Below, in pieces: positions 25,535 through 33,634 of a stretch of DNA of 64,000 nt. The position numbers and the translations under genes are program-made. The stretch's first letter is position 1, and each line of letters starts with the position of its first letter. This DNA is from Sphaerisporangium melleum (lineage in GTDB: Bacteria > Actinomycetota > Actinomycetes > Streptosporangiales > Streptosporangiaceae), in assembly GCF_014646695.1 (NCBI RefSeq), contig NZ_BMNT01000008.1, positions 111,548 to 175,547 on the forward strand, written 5' to 3'. Below the pieces are notes generated by a model. That model saw nothing but the letters and a program-made list of their open reading frames with translations. It did no database searches and was not told the origin of the DNA.

Positions 25535-25834
25535 ATGGAAAGGTTGGACGAGGCGGCGATCTCCGCACGGCTGAGCCAGGTGCCCGACTGGACCCGCGAG
25601 GGGGAGGAGATCCGGCGTACGGTCGTCGCCCCGGACTTCCGCACGGCCATCGCCATCGTGAACGACGTGGCCGAGCAGGCCGAGAACCTCGACCACCATC
25701 CGGACATCGACATCCGCTGGCGCCGGCTGCACCTGGCCCTGACCACGCACGACGCCGGCGGCCTGACCGAGCGGGACTTCACCCTCGCCGCCCGGGTCGA
25801 CGCCATCGCCGCCGACCACGGCGCCACCGCCTGA
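25535..25834 (+). CDS. 4a-hydroxytetrahydrobiopterin dehydratase (pterin carbinolamine dehydratase)
   Basis: 99 aa from ATG 25535 (ATG 25514 possible), the usual size. The active-site block ENLDHHPDIDIRW contains the paired His that dehydrate the carbinolamine; LTTHDAGGLTERDFTLAARVD follows as in the family. It recycles the pterin cofactor of aromatic amino acid hydroxylases, or acts as a moonlighting cofactor protein. No hydroxylase gene is adjacent. Confidence 0.9.
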   Translation: MERLDEAAISARLSQVPDWTREGEEIRRTVVAPDFRTAIAIVNDVAEQAENLDHHPDIDIRWRRLHLALTTHDAGGLTERDFTLAARVDAIAADHGATA

Positions 25835-25881
25835 CCATCAGGACTCCGCCCGCCACCGCGGGGCCGGGACGGGCCGGACGA

Positions 25882-26733
25882 TCACTCGAACAGTTCGGGC
25901 GGCGGCACCGGGGTGATCACCCGGTCGCCGTCCCTGATGGGGGCGGCGCCGGCCACGAACTTCTCCAGGTCCTCCTCGCAGACGCACCGGGCCTGGGTGA
26001 GGCCGCCCGCCGCCTTGCGGGTCAGCTCGCGCAGCGGCAGCGGGGCCGAGGAGGCGGCCACAATGAGGTTGCCGAAGCGGCGGCCGCGCAGGATGCCCGG
26101 CTCGGCGAGCAGCGCCACGTGCGGGAACGTGCCGCGCACGGTGGCGACCACCCGGCGTGCGAACGCCAGGCCCTTGCCGTCGGCGATGTTCACCAGCAGC
26201 GTGCCGTCGTCCTTCAGCACGCGGGCGATGTCCCCCATGTACTCGCCGGTGGCCAGCTCCACCGGCATCGTGGCGCCGCTGAAGGCGTCCAGGACGAACA
26301 GATCCGCCGACGCGTCCCGCAGACCGGACACGGCGGTGCGGCCGTCGGCCACCCGCACCTTCAGCCGGGGCACCGACCGCAGGTCGAGCTGCTCGCGGAC
26401 GAGCTCCACCAGGGCGGCGTCCGGCTCGACCACGATGTGCCGCGAGCCGGGGCGGGTCGCCGCGATGTACCGGGGCAGCGTGCAGGCGCCCGCGCCGACG
26501 TGCACCGCGTCCAGCGGCCCCTCTGCCAGCGCGTCGATCACATCGGCCATCAGCCGGACGTACTCGAAGTCCAGGTAGGTCGGGTCCGCGAGGTCCACGT
26601 ACGACTGGGGGACCCCGGCCATGCTGAGCAGCCAGCCGCTCGGCCGGTCGAGGTCGCGCAGCAGCTCGGCCTCGCCCATGTCCACCGGGTAGCGGCCCGG
26701 GACGGGGGTCGCCTCGGCCTTGCGCTTGCCCAC
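25882..26733 (-). CDS. spermidine-synthase-like methyltransferase-fold protein
   Basis: 283 aa from GTG 26733 with AGGAGA five bases upstream. Rossmann-type aminopropyltransferase fold: the nucleotide loop HVGAGACTLPRY near residue 97, the acidic strand end IVVEPDAALVELV and the DLFVLDAFSG motif. The catalytic Asp pair of true spermidine synthases is not fully evident, so it may be one of the many actinobacterial fused or orphan homologues that bind dcSAM/SAM analogues. Divergent from the PBP-like gene, sharing a 62-bp promoter gap. Confidence 0.75.
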   Translation of the reverse strand: MGKRKAEATPVPGRYPVDMGEAELLRDLDRPSGWLLSMAGVPQSYVDLADPTYLDFEYVRLMADVIDALAEGPLDAVHVGAGACTLPRYIAATRPGSRHIVVEPDAALVELVREQLDLRSVPRLKVRVADGRTAVSGLRDASADLFVLDAFSGATMPVELATGEYMGDIARVLKDDGTLLVNIADGKGLAFARRVVATVRGTFPHVALLAEPGILRGRRFGNLIVAASSAPLPLRELTRKAAGGLTQARCVCEEDLEKFVAGAAPIRDGDRVITPVPPPELFE

Positions 26734-26795
26734 ATGGTCTCCTGTGCTTCTGATATATCCGGATGTGCCATGCCCGGCACCCTTGGGAGAACCGT

Positions 26796-28427
26796 ATGCG
26801 CCGCCGAGGACTGCTCGCTCTCTTCGGGGTCACCGTCGTCATCATCGCCGCCACCCTCTTCGCCGTGCTCCAGGACGCGCGGCGGGTCGTCGGCACCCCC
26901 GAGCAGACCGGGCGGGCCTACCTCGCGGCGTGGGCCGGGGAGAACCTGCCCGAAATGCGCGAACTCGTCGCCGCCCCGCCCGCGGACTTCGCCGAACGCC
27001 ACCGGCGCCTCAGCGATGACCTGAAGGTACTGTCGATCAAGCTGACCCCGGGCACGCTGGTGCGGCGCGGGGAACACACGGCCGACCTGCCGTTCGAGGG
27101 GGTCAGGCAGATCGGCGAGCTGGGGGAGTGGCGGTTCTCCTCGGTGCTGCACCTCACCGTCCGGGACGGCGAGTGGAAGGTCGTCTGGACGCAGCAGACC
27201 CTCACCCCGGGGGTCCCGGAGGGCGAACGGCTGCGGCTGCGGCGGATCACGGTGCCGGGCACCGAGCTGCGCACCCGGCAGGGCCGCCCGCTACCGGACC
27301 GCAGCGGCGCCGAGACCTACCTCCGAGACCTCGCCCGCAGGATCGACGCCCTCGAGAACGACCCGGTACGCGGCTGGGCGATCGAGGCGAGCTCGGCGAC
27401 CGGCCGCAGCAGGAACCTCGTCGTCTTCCGCCCGCCGGTCGAGCGGACCTACCGCACCACGCTCGACTGGTGGACCCAGGCCGCGGCGGCGCGAGCCCTG
27501 GACGGCGTTGAGGGGCCGGCGGCCGTCGTCGCGGTCCGGCCGTCCACCGGCGAGGTGCTGGCCGTGGCCGACCGCCTGGCCGGTCAGGGGGCGTTCTACC
27601 GGCCCTCCCCGCCCGGGTCGACGTTCACCATCGTCACAGCGGCGGCGCTGCTCGGCGACGGGCTGAGCGGCACCTCGCCGGTGCCGTGCCCGGCCCGCTA
27701 CACCGGCCCGGGCGGGCAGGTGTTCACCAACGAGGGCGGGGAGGACCACGGGAAGGTGAGCCTGCGCGAGGCCTTCGCGCTGTCGTGCGACACCACCTTC
27801 GCCCGCCTCGCCGTCGAGCGGCTCGGTGACGCGGCGCTGCGCAGGCAGGCGGCCCGGCTGGGGTTCGGCGGCGCGCTGAAGTCGGGGATCGGCGGGCAGT
27901 GCGGCACGATGCGCAAGGCGGGCGACGGCGACGCGCTGGGCGGCGACGCCATCGGGCGAAACTCCGTGCGGGCCACGCCGCTGTGCATGGCGCTGGTCGC
28001 CGCGGCCGTCCGCGACGGCACCTGGCGCCCGCCCCGGCTGATGTCGGAGCGGGCCGTGCGGCGCCTGGAGACCGGCAGGCCGAAGCCCGAGCCCCTGCCC
28101 GCGCCGGTCGTCGCGCAGTTGCGGTCGATGATGGCGGCCGTGGCGACCGACGGCGCCGCCGCCGCCTCGGGCCTCCCCCCGGGCGTGGCCGGCACGACCG
28201 GCGCGACCGGCACCACCGCGGCAGGCCCGGACGGCGAAGGCACGCAAGGGCAAGGTGGGGCAGGCCAGGGCGCGCAGGGCCGGGACGCGAGCGGGCCCGG
28301 CTCATGGTTCACCGGCTATCGCGGCGATCTGGCCTTCGCCGTACTCCTTGAGCGGGATGCCACCGGCACCGGCGAGCCGGCCGTGGACGCCGCCACCGTC
28401 GCCGCACGCTTCCTCGCCGCCCTATGA
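26796..28427 (+). CDS. penicillin-binding-protein homologue lacking catalytic motifs
   Basis: 543 aa from ATG 26796, with GGGAGA five bases upstream. One N-terminal membrane anchor (LLALFGVTVVIIAATLFAVL), an NTF2-like MecA_N domain (~35-150) and a dimerisation/transpeptidase domain (~160-543) as in actinobacterial class B PBPs. The three active-site motifs are altered: SxxK is STFT (S275 kept, Lys to Thr278), SxN is SCD (Asn to Asp332) and KTG is TTG (Lys to Thr467). The frame is intact with good codon bias, so this is a maintained pseudoenzyme rather than a pseudogene. A Gly/Thr/Ala-rich insert follows TTG. It may regulate septal or sporulation wall synthesis. Confidence 0.82.
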   Translation: MRRRGLLALFGVTVVIIAATLFAVLQDARRVVGTPEQTGRAYLAAWAGENLPEMRELVAAPPADFAERHRRLSDDLKVLSIKLTPGTLVRRGEHTADLPFEGVRQIGELGEWRFSSVLHLTVRDGEWKVVWTQQTLTPGVPEGERLRLRRITVPGTELRTRQGRPLPDRSGAETYLRDLARRIDALENDPVRGWAIEASSATGRSRNLVVFRPPVERTYRTTLDWWTQAAAARALDGVEGPAAVVAVRPSTGEVLAVADRLAGQGAFYRPSPPGSTFTIVTAAALLGDGLSGTSPVPCPARYTGPGGQVFTNEGGEDHGKVSLREAFALSCDTTFARLAVERLGDAALRRQAARLGFGGALKSGIGGQCGTMRKAGDGDALGGDAIGRNSVRATPLCMALVAAAVRDGTWRPPRLMSERAVRRLETGRPKPEPLPAPVVAQLRSMMAAVATDGAAAASGLPPGVAGTTGATGTTAAGPDGEGTQGQGGAGQGAQGRDASGPGSWFTGYRGDLAFAVLLERDATGTGEPAVDAATVAARFLAAL

Positions 28428-28563
28428 CCCACACCGGCCATCCCTTTGCGTGACATTGAATGCCGTACTATCTGCCGTCGGTATACCAGTCGATCTGCAT
28501 ATTCAGGCGACAAATCGGATAGCCGGAAATTTGTGAGTTGATTTGCCGTGGATTTACTCGGCC

Positions 28564-28569
28564 GATAAT
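28564..28569 (+). promoter_or_regulatory. -10 element for a leaderless Rpn message
   Basis: GATAAT lies eight bases before the GTG start at 28578, placing the transcription start on or next to the start codon. No ribosome binding site is present there. The surrounding 140 bp are AT-richer than the genome. Confidence 0.5.
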
Positions 28570-28577
28570 CTCCTGCC

Positions 28578-29468
28578 GTGCCTGAACTGGAACACGAAGC
28601 TCTCATCATGCTTTTCAAAAACCGTCCCCAATTGGCCGCGGATCTGCTTGATGGCGCACTGGGGCTACCGGTGCCTTCCTACCGCGAGGCCAGGCTCGCC
28701 TCCGGCGATCTCACCGAGGTCCCCCCGACGGAGTACCGTGCGGACGCGGTGGTCGTCTTTACCGACGAGGTCCCGGTGCTGGCGGCCGTCGTCGAGGTGC
28801 AGCGAAGCCGCGACCAGGGCAAACGCTGGAGTTGGCCGGTCTACCTGGCCTCGATCCGCGCACGGATGAAGTGCCCTGCGGTCCTGCTGGTCGTCTGCCC
28901 GGACGCCGCCACGGCCGCCTGGTGCGGCCAGCCGATCGAGATGGGACATCCTGGATGGTGCCTCGCCCCGATGGTCGCGGGACCTGCCGTCGTACCCGTC
29001 GTGACCGATCCGGCAGAGGTCGTCCGGGTGCCGGAATTGGCGGTATTGTCCGCCGTCGCCCACGGCGGTGACATCGAGGCGCAGGCCATCGTTGACGGGT
29101 TCGTCGAAGGTCTGCCTTCCATCGACGGCGATCGCGCACAGTTGTACGCTGATTTCGTCATGTCGGCACTCCCGGAGGCCGCACGGAAGTATATGGAGGA
29201 ACTAATGGTAGCCGGAACATATAAGTACAAAAGCGACTTCGCGCTGCGATACGTGGCCGAAGGGGAGGCGAAGGGAAAGGCGGAGGGCAAGGCGGAGGGC
29301 AAGGCGGAGGGAAAGGCGGAGGCGCTTCTGCTGGTCCTGGAGAGCCGAGGTATCTCGCTGTCCGAGGACGAGTACAAGCGCGTCATGGCGTGTACCGACC
29401 GGCTGGAACTCGACCGGTGGATCAGCCGCGCCGGCACCGCGGAGCAGGCGGCGGACGTCTTCTCCTGA
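28578..29468 (+). CDS. Rpn family (PD-(D/E)XK) nuclease, putative
   Basis: 296 aa from GTG 28578, likely leaderless. N-terminal PD-(D/E)XK-type core: YRADAVVVF (Asp), AVVEVQRSRDQGK (E-x-Q with a following Lys) near residues 50-80, as in the Rpn/YhgA-like transposase_31 group. A charged linker with four GKAE units (residues ~233-248) joins a C-terminal helical domain. Rpn proteins are DNA endonucleases linked to recombination and phage defence. An in-frame internal ATG with a strong ribosome binding site would give the C-terminal 87 aa alone (separate entry). Confidence 0.8.
   Translation: MPELEHEALIMLFKNRPQLAADLLDGALGLPVPSYREARLASGDLTEVPPTEYRADAVVVFTDEVPVLAAVVEVQRSRDQGKRWSWPVYLASIRARMKCPAVLLVVCPDAATAAWCGQPIEMGHPGWCLAPMVAGPAVVPVVTDPAEVVRVPELAVLSAVAHGGDIEAQAIVDGFVEGLPSIDGDRAQLYADFVMSALPEAARKYMEELMVAGTYKYKSDFALRYVAEGEAKGKAEGKAEGKAEGKAEALLLVLESRGISLSEDEYKRVMACTDRLELDRWISRAGTAEQAADVFS
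29205..29468 (+). CDS. possible intragenic short form of Rpn (RpnS-like, 87 aa)
   Basis: GGAGGA at 29195-29200 sits five bases before the in-frame ATG 29205, an excellent ribosome binding site, while the full-length gene has none. Codons here (CTA, GTA, GGA, ACA, TAT) are rare in this genome, as if the nucleotide sequence is kept for the signal. The product starts MVAGTYKYKSDFALRY and contains the GKAE linker and C-terminal domain. In E. coli, rpn genes make such C-terminal short proteins that inhibit the toxic full-length nuclease. The same arrangement is inferred here. Confidence 0.5.
   Translation: MVAGTYKYKSDFALRYVAEGEAKGKAEGKAEGKAEGKAEALLLVLESRGISLSEDEYKRVMACTDRLELDRWISRAGTAEQAADVFS
29274..29321 (+). 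repeat. four 12-bp tandem repeats in the Rpn gene
   Basis: Four units GGM-AAG-GCG-GAG encode (GKAE)x4 between the nuclease and C-terminal domains. Copy-number change would alter the linker without shifting frame. It lies within the region shared by the long and predicted short products. Confidence 0.9.
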
Positions 29469-29574
29469 CAGGTGGGCGCCCGATCGAACAAGGACGGCCG
29501 GCTCGTCGCAGGCCGTGGGCCTTGCAGGTGTGCCCGCTGGTGTCGCGTCTGCTCCGCCCGCCGTGTCGCGTGTT

Positions 29575-29593
29575 CCGCCCGCCGTGCGGGCGG
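29575..29593. terminator. tight hairpin between convergent genes
   Basis: CCGCCCGC (29575-29582) pairs with GCGGGCGG (29586-29593) around a 3-nt loop, 13 bp past the stop of the minus-strand M20 gene and 107 bp past the Rpn stop. Confidence 0.55.
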
Positions 29594-29605
29594 TCGGAGG
29601 CTCGG

Positions 29606-30808
29606 TTACGCGGGTGTCTCCTGGGCGAGGCGGCGTTCGGCGAGTTCGGCGTAGAGGGCGGTGCCCTCGGGGAGCACCGCGTCGTCGAAGACGGCCTCCG
29701 GCGCGTGGTTGTAGGCCGCCCGTGCCGGGTCGGTGCCGTCCGGGCAGGCGCCCAGGGCGATGAACGCCGAGGGCACCTGGTCGCAGACGAACGAGAAGTC
29801 CTCCGAGCCGGTGAACGGCTGTGGCGCCCGGATGAAGCGGTGCTCGTCGAACACCTCGCGTACGGTGTCGGCGGTGAAGTCCACCTCGGCGGAGCTGTTC
29901 ACGGTCACCGGGTAGCTGACGTCGTACACCACCTCGACCTCCAGGCCGTGCGCGGCGGCGATGCCCTTGAGCAGCGTGTGGATGCGCTCCTGTACGCGGG
30001 CGTGCGCCGCCGCTGAGAACGACCGCACCGTCGCCTCGAACCTGGCCTCCTCGGGAATGATGTTGTCGGCGGTGCCGGCGTGGAAGCTGCCCACGGTCAC
30101 CACCACCGGGTCGAACACGTCGAAGCCCCGGGTCACCATGGTCTGCAGCGCGGTGACCATCTCGCAGGCCGCGGGGATGGGGTCGCCGGCCCGGTGCGGC
30201 ATCGACCCGTGACCACCCCTGCCGCGGACGGTGACCACCACCCGGTCGGCCGCCGCCATGATCGGGCCGCTGCGGGTGACGAAGACGCCCTGGGGGAGCA
30301 CCGAGCTGATCACGTGCAGGGCGTAGGCGGCGACCGGGCGCCGGCCCGACACCTCCAGCAGCCCTTCATCGATCATGATCTTCGCGCCGCCCGCGCCCTC
30401 CTCGCCGGGCTGGAACATGAAGACGACGTCTCCGGCGAGCCGGTCGCGACGGGCCGCGAGCAGGTGCGCGGCGCCGGCCAGCATGGTGGTGTGCAGGTCG
30501 TGGCCGCAGGCGTGCATGCGGCCCGGCAGCTCTGAGACCACCCTGGCCCCGCTGCGCTCGGAGACCGGCAGAGCATCCATGTCACCGCGCAGCAGCACGG
30601 TCGGGCCGGGACGCGCGCCGCGCAGTACGGCGGTCACCGAGGTCAGCCGGTCGCCGGTGGTCACCTCCAGCGGCAGGCCGGCGAGCGCGCCGAGCACCTT
30701 CTCCTGCGTCCTCGGCAGGTCCAGGCCGAGCTCCGGCTCGCGGTGCAGGGCATGGCGCAGGCGGACGAGCTCTTCGCGCATGTCGTGGGCGGCTTCGCGG
30801 AGTGACAC
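29606..30808 (-). CDS. M20 family amidohydrolase
   Basis: 400 aa from GTG 30808, with AGGAGGAG eight bases upstream; a longer frame to 30892 adds unlikely residues. Metal-binding and catalytic motifs of the IAA-amino acid/hippurate hydrolase subgroup are all seen: RGDMDALP, HACGHDLHT, QPGEEGAGG and the C-terminal NHAPEAVFDD His. These cytosolic enzymes cleave N-acyl amino acids such as N-acetyl or N-benzoyl derivatives. Monocistronic. Confidence 0.9.
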   Translation of the reverse strand: MSLREAAHDMREELVRLRHALHREPELGLDLPRTQEKVLGALAGLPLEVTTGDRLTSVTAVLRGARPGPTVLLRGDMDALPVSERSGARVVSELPGRMHACGHDLHTTMLAGAAHLLAARRDRLAGDVVFMFQPGEEGAGGAKIMIDEGLLEVSGRRPVAAYALHVISSVLPQGVFVTRSGPIMAAADRVVVTVRGRGGHGSMPHRAGDPIPAACEMVTALQTMVTRGFDVFDPVVVTVGSFHAGTADNIIPEEARFEATVRSFSAAAHARVQERIHTLLKGIAAAHGLEVEVVYDVSYPVTVNSSAEVDFTADTVREVFDEHRFIRAPQPFTGSEDFSFVCDQVPSAFIALGACPDGTDPARAAYNHAPEAVFDDAVLPEGTALYAELAERRLAQETPA

Positions 30809-30965
30809 CGGGCATCTCCTCCTGGTCCTCAGCGAGGCGTTCGCTGCGGTCTTCTGACCATATCGCCGCGCTTGCGGGCGAGTAGACAGCATTTGACGGT
30901 TATTTGGGCTGTTGGCAGTGACTTTCCGGATAGAACCCCGAGCGGGGACAAGGGGGGAGAACGAT

Positions 30966-31565
30966 ATGCGCGAGGTCAGCGACGCGATGGGCCGGCCCTG
31001 GACCGAGACCGGCCGTCACTGGTGGGTTCCCGCGGTACGCGGGGCCTGCGCGATCCTGTTCGGCATCCTGGCCGTGGTCTGGCCATTGATCACGCTGCTG
31101 ACGCTGGTCGTCCTGTTCGGCGCGTACGCGATCGTCAGCGGCGCGATGGCGGTCTACGGCGCCTTCCGCGGCGTCCACCCCCGGGACTCGCGGACCTGGC
31201 TGGCCGTTTCCGGCGTCCTCGGTATCGCGGCGGGTCTGATCGCCTGGATCTGGCCGGGCATCACGGCGCTGGCCCTGCTCGTGCTCATCGCGGCCTACGC
31301 CGTGGTCGTCGGGGTCGCCGAGATCGTCGCGGCGTTCGCGCGCCGCCGGGCCGGCGACACCGAGTGGTCGCACCTGGCCAGCGGCGTGCTCGCGGTGATC
31401 TTTGGTGTCCTGCTGTTCGCCTGGCCGGCCTCCGGCGCCCTCGCGCTCACCTGGCTGATCGGACTGTTCGCCATCCTCTACGGCGCGTCGCTGCTGCTGC
31501 TGGCCCACCGCATGCGGGAGGCCGGGCGCAGGGGTGCCGCGGGCACGGCCGCGCACGCCGTCTGA
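30966..31565 (+). CDS. HdeD-like membrane protein (DUF308)
   Basis: 199 aa from ATG 30966 with GGGGGAGA five bases upstream. Six membrane helices arranged as three repeated pairs, each starting with a helix like GACAILFGILAVVWPLITL, typical of HdeD/DUF308 proteins. In enterobacteria HdeD is tied to acid resistance; in actinomycetes its role is unknown. It precedes the lysine transaminase gene by 119 bp. Confidence 0.85.
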   Translation: MREVSDAMGRPWTETGRHWWVPAVRGACAILFGILAVVWPLITLLTLVVLFGAYAIVSGAMAVYGAFRGVHPRDSRTWLAVSGVLGIAAGLIAWIWPGITALALLVLIAAYAVVVGVAEIVAAFARRRAGDTEWSHLASGVLAVIFGVLLFAWPASGALALTWLIGLFAILYGASLLLLAHRMREAGRRGAAGTAAHAV

Positions 31566-31684
31566 GCGAGCGCTGCAGAAGATCTTGCAGGAGTAACGGT
31601 CATCTGCCGGAAGGTTTCCACATAATTCCAGCTCTCACCGGGAATGCTCTCGCATGCCATCATCCAGCACTCACGGGAGGGTAG

Positions 31685-32983
31685 ATGAGCGCTCTCGACC
31701 GGCTCGCCCGCCACCTGCTCGTCGACGGGTTCCGCTTCGAGCTCGACCTCGACCGCAGCCAGGGATCGTGGATCGTGGACGCCGGCACCGGCCGCCGCTA
31801 CCTCGACTTCTACAGCTTCTTCGCCTCCGCCCCGCTCGGGGTGAACCCGTTCGGCGACGACCCGGAATTCCTGGCCCTGCTCGGCCGGGTGGCCGCGAAC
31901 AAGCCCGCGAACTCCGACATGTACACCGCGCACCTCGCCGATTTCGCCGACACCTTCGCCCGGGTGCTCGGCGACCCCGATCTCCCGCATCTGTTCTTCG
32001 TCGAAGGCGGCGCGCTCGCCGTGGAGAACGCGCTGAAGTGCGCGTTCGACTGGAAGAGCCGGCACAACGAGGCGCACGGCCGGCCCAGGGAGCTCGGCAC
32101 CAAGGTGCTGCACCTGACCCACGCCTTCCACGGCCGCAGCGGGTACACCCTGTCGCTGACCAACACCGAGCCGGTCAAGACCGACCGCTTCCCGGTCTTC
32201 GACTGGCCGCGCATCGAGGTGCCCGCGATCCACTTCGGGGACGTCGAGACGGCCGAGGAGCGGGCGCTGGCCCAGGCGCGGGCGGCCTTCGAGCGCCACC
32301 CGCACGACATCGCCTGCTTCGTCGCCGAGCCCATCCAGGGCGAGGGCGGGGACAACCACATGCGCCCGCGCTTCCTGCGGGCCGTCCAGCGGCTGTGCCA
32401 GGACAACGACGCGCTGTTCGTCATGGACGAGGTGCAGACCGGGGCGGGGCTGACCGGCACCGCGTGGGCCTACCAGCAGCTCGGGCTGGCGCCCGACATC
32501 GTGGCCTTCGCCAAGAAGGTCCAGGTGGGCGGGATCATGGCGGGGCGCAGGGTGGACGAGGTCCCCGGCAACGTGTTCCAGACCAGCGGGCGGATCAACT
32601 CCACCTGGGGCGGCGGGCTGGTGGACATGGTGCGCTCCCGCCGCATGCTGGAGATCATCGAGCGGGACGGGCTCATCGCGCGCGCGGCGGTGCTCGGCGA
32701 GCGGCTGCTCGGCGGCCTGCGCGAACTGGAGATCCGGTTCCCCGGACTGGTGCGCAACCCGCGCGGACGCGGTCTGATGTGCGCCTTCGACGTGCTCGAC
32801 GGCCGCGACCACATGGTGCGGGCCCTTCGCGAGGACGAGGGCGTGCTCGTCCTGCCGTGCGGTGAGCGGTCCATCCGGCTGCGTCCGGCCCTGTCGATCA
32901 CCGCCGAGGAGATCGACCACGGGCTGGCGGCGCTGGCCCGCGCGCTGGAGGCCGTCGCCAAGGCCGTGGGCGTGCCCGCCTGA
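31685..32983 (+). CDS. lat: L-lysine 6-transaminase
   Basis: 432 aa with GGGAGGG six bases upstream. A class III PLP aminotransferase of the Lat subgroup: FFVEGGALAVENALKCAFDWKSRHN and AEPIQGEGGDNHMRP are characteristic. PLP Lys lies in AFAKKVQVGGIMAG, Asp in FVMDEVQTG. It converts lysine to alpha-aminoadipate semialdehyde, feeding lysine breakdown or, in beta-lactam producers, alpha-aminoadipate supply. No beta-lactam genes or semialdehyde dehydrogenase are beside it, so catabolism is likelier. Confidence 0.92.
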   Translation: MSALDRLARHLLVDGFRFELDLDRSQGSWIVDAGTGRRYLDFYSFFASAPLGVNPFGDDPEFLALLGRVAANKPANSDMYTAHLADFADTFARVLGDPDLPHLFFVEGGALAVENALKCAFDWKSRHNEAHGRPRELGTKVLHLTHAFHGRSGYTLSLTNTEPVKTDRFPVFDWPRIEVPAIHFGDVETAEERALAQARAAFERHPHDIACFVAEPIQGEGGDNHMRPRFLRAVQRLCQDNDALFVMDEVQTGAGLTGTAWAYQQLGLAPDIVAFAKKVQVGGIMAGRRVDEVPGNVFQTSGRINSTWGGGLVDMVRSRRMLEIIERDGLIARAAVLGERLLGGLRELEIRFPGLVRNPRGRGLMCAFDVLDGRDHMVRALREDEGVLVLPCGERSIRLRPALSITAEEIDHGLAALARALEAVAKAVGVPA

Positions 32984-33002
32984 CCACGGTCACGCCCACG
33001 GC
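32963..33002. terminator. bidirectional hairpin at the lat 3' end
   Basis: GCCGTGGGCGTG (32963-32974, inside the last lat codons) pairs perfectly with 32991-33002; the loop is 16 nt. It serves both lat and the convergent HTH gene. Confidence 0.6.
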
Positions 33003-33006
33003 GCGC

Positions 33007-33249
33007 TCATGGCTGTGCCCGGGCGGAGGACTCCCCCTTCCACAGGCCGATGGCCGTCATCCGGCAGTCCGCTCCCAGCTTGGAGTAGATGCGGTTCACG
33101 TGGTTCTTGACGGTCTTCTCACTGAGGAACAGCCGCTGGGCGATCTCACCGTTGGAGTGACCCGTGGCGATCAGCTCCATCACCTCGGCCTCGCGCTTGC
33201 TCAGCCCGGCGTGCGCGCGATCGTCGAACGTGGCGTCATCGACACTCAT
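33007..33249 (-). CDS. small LuxR-type helix-turn-helix regulator
   Basis: 80 aa from ATG 33249, with GGAGG five bases upstream. It is essentially a bare GerE/LuxR DNA-binding domain: [25 protein letters not shown], then the recognition helix region [17 protein letters not shown]. No receiver or sensor domain, so control must be by its level or by partners. Such HTH-only proteins are common in actinomycetes. Target genes unknown. Confidence 0.85.
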   Translation of the reverse strand: MSVDDATFDDRAHAGLSKREAEVMELIATGHSNGEIAQRLFLSEKTVKNHVNRIYSKLGADCRMTAIGLWKGESSARAQP

Positions 33250-33433
33250 CCGGCCTCCGTGGCGCGAATCATTGCCTGATCGCCGAGCCCCCCGCGCTGG
33301 CGGTATACCGGTTTTTGCGAGCATAGCCCGCGAAAGCCGCCTTTGGGGCCAGCCAGTCCGGGAAACCGCACTTTCCCCGAAACCGGACGGATGGTGGCGG
33401 GTGCCGCCGTCCCGGTGCGGAGGGGCGGGCATG

Positions 33434-33469
33434 CGAAAGGCCCGGCCGATGCTCCGGCCGGGCCTTTCG
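33434..33469 (-). terminator. strong hairpin terminator after tRNA-His
   Basis: A 15-bp perfect stem (33434-33448 with 33455-33469) and 6-nt loop, with AAA/TTT inside the stem, lie 20 bp beyond the tRNA 3' end. The clearest terminator in the window. Confidence 0.85.
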
Positions 33470-33488
33470 AACTCGGGTCTCCCCTGAG

Positions 33489-33562
33489 GGTGAGTGATGG
33501 GACTTGAACCCACGACATCCAGGACCACAACCTGGCGCTCTGCCAACTGAGCTACACCCACC
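33489..33562 (-). tRNA. tRNA-His (GTG anticodon)
   Basis: On the minus strand the cloverleaf folds fully: acceptor GTGGGTG with CACTCAC, D-arm AGCTCAGTTGGCAGAGC, anticodon stem-loop with GTG, and T-arm GGGTTCAAGTCCC. The extra 5' G (-1) typical of tRNA-His is present opposite C73. The 3' CCA is not encoded. Followed by a strong hairpin. Confidence 0.96.
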
Positions 33563-33634
33563 ACGCCCCGCGGTTTCTCACCGCGGCACAGGAAAAGTGT
33601 AGCGGGCTTTGGGAGCTTCTGGTGCCGTGCAGCG

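Noticed and set aside
31575..31595. Imperfect palindrome CTGCAGAAGATCTTGCAG upstream of lat
   Set aside because: Only five-base arms match; considered as an Lrp-type site but too weak to claim.
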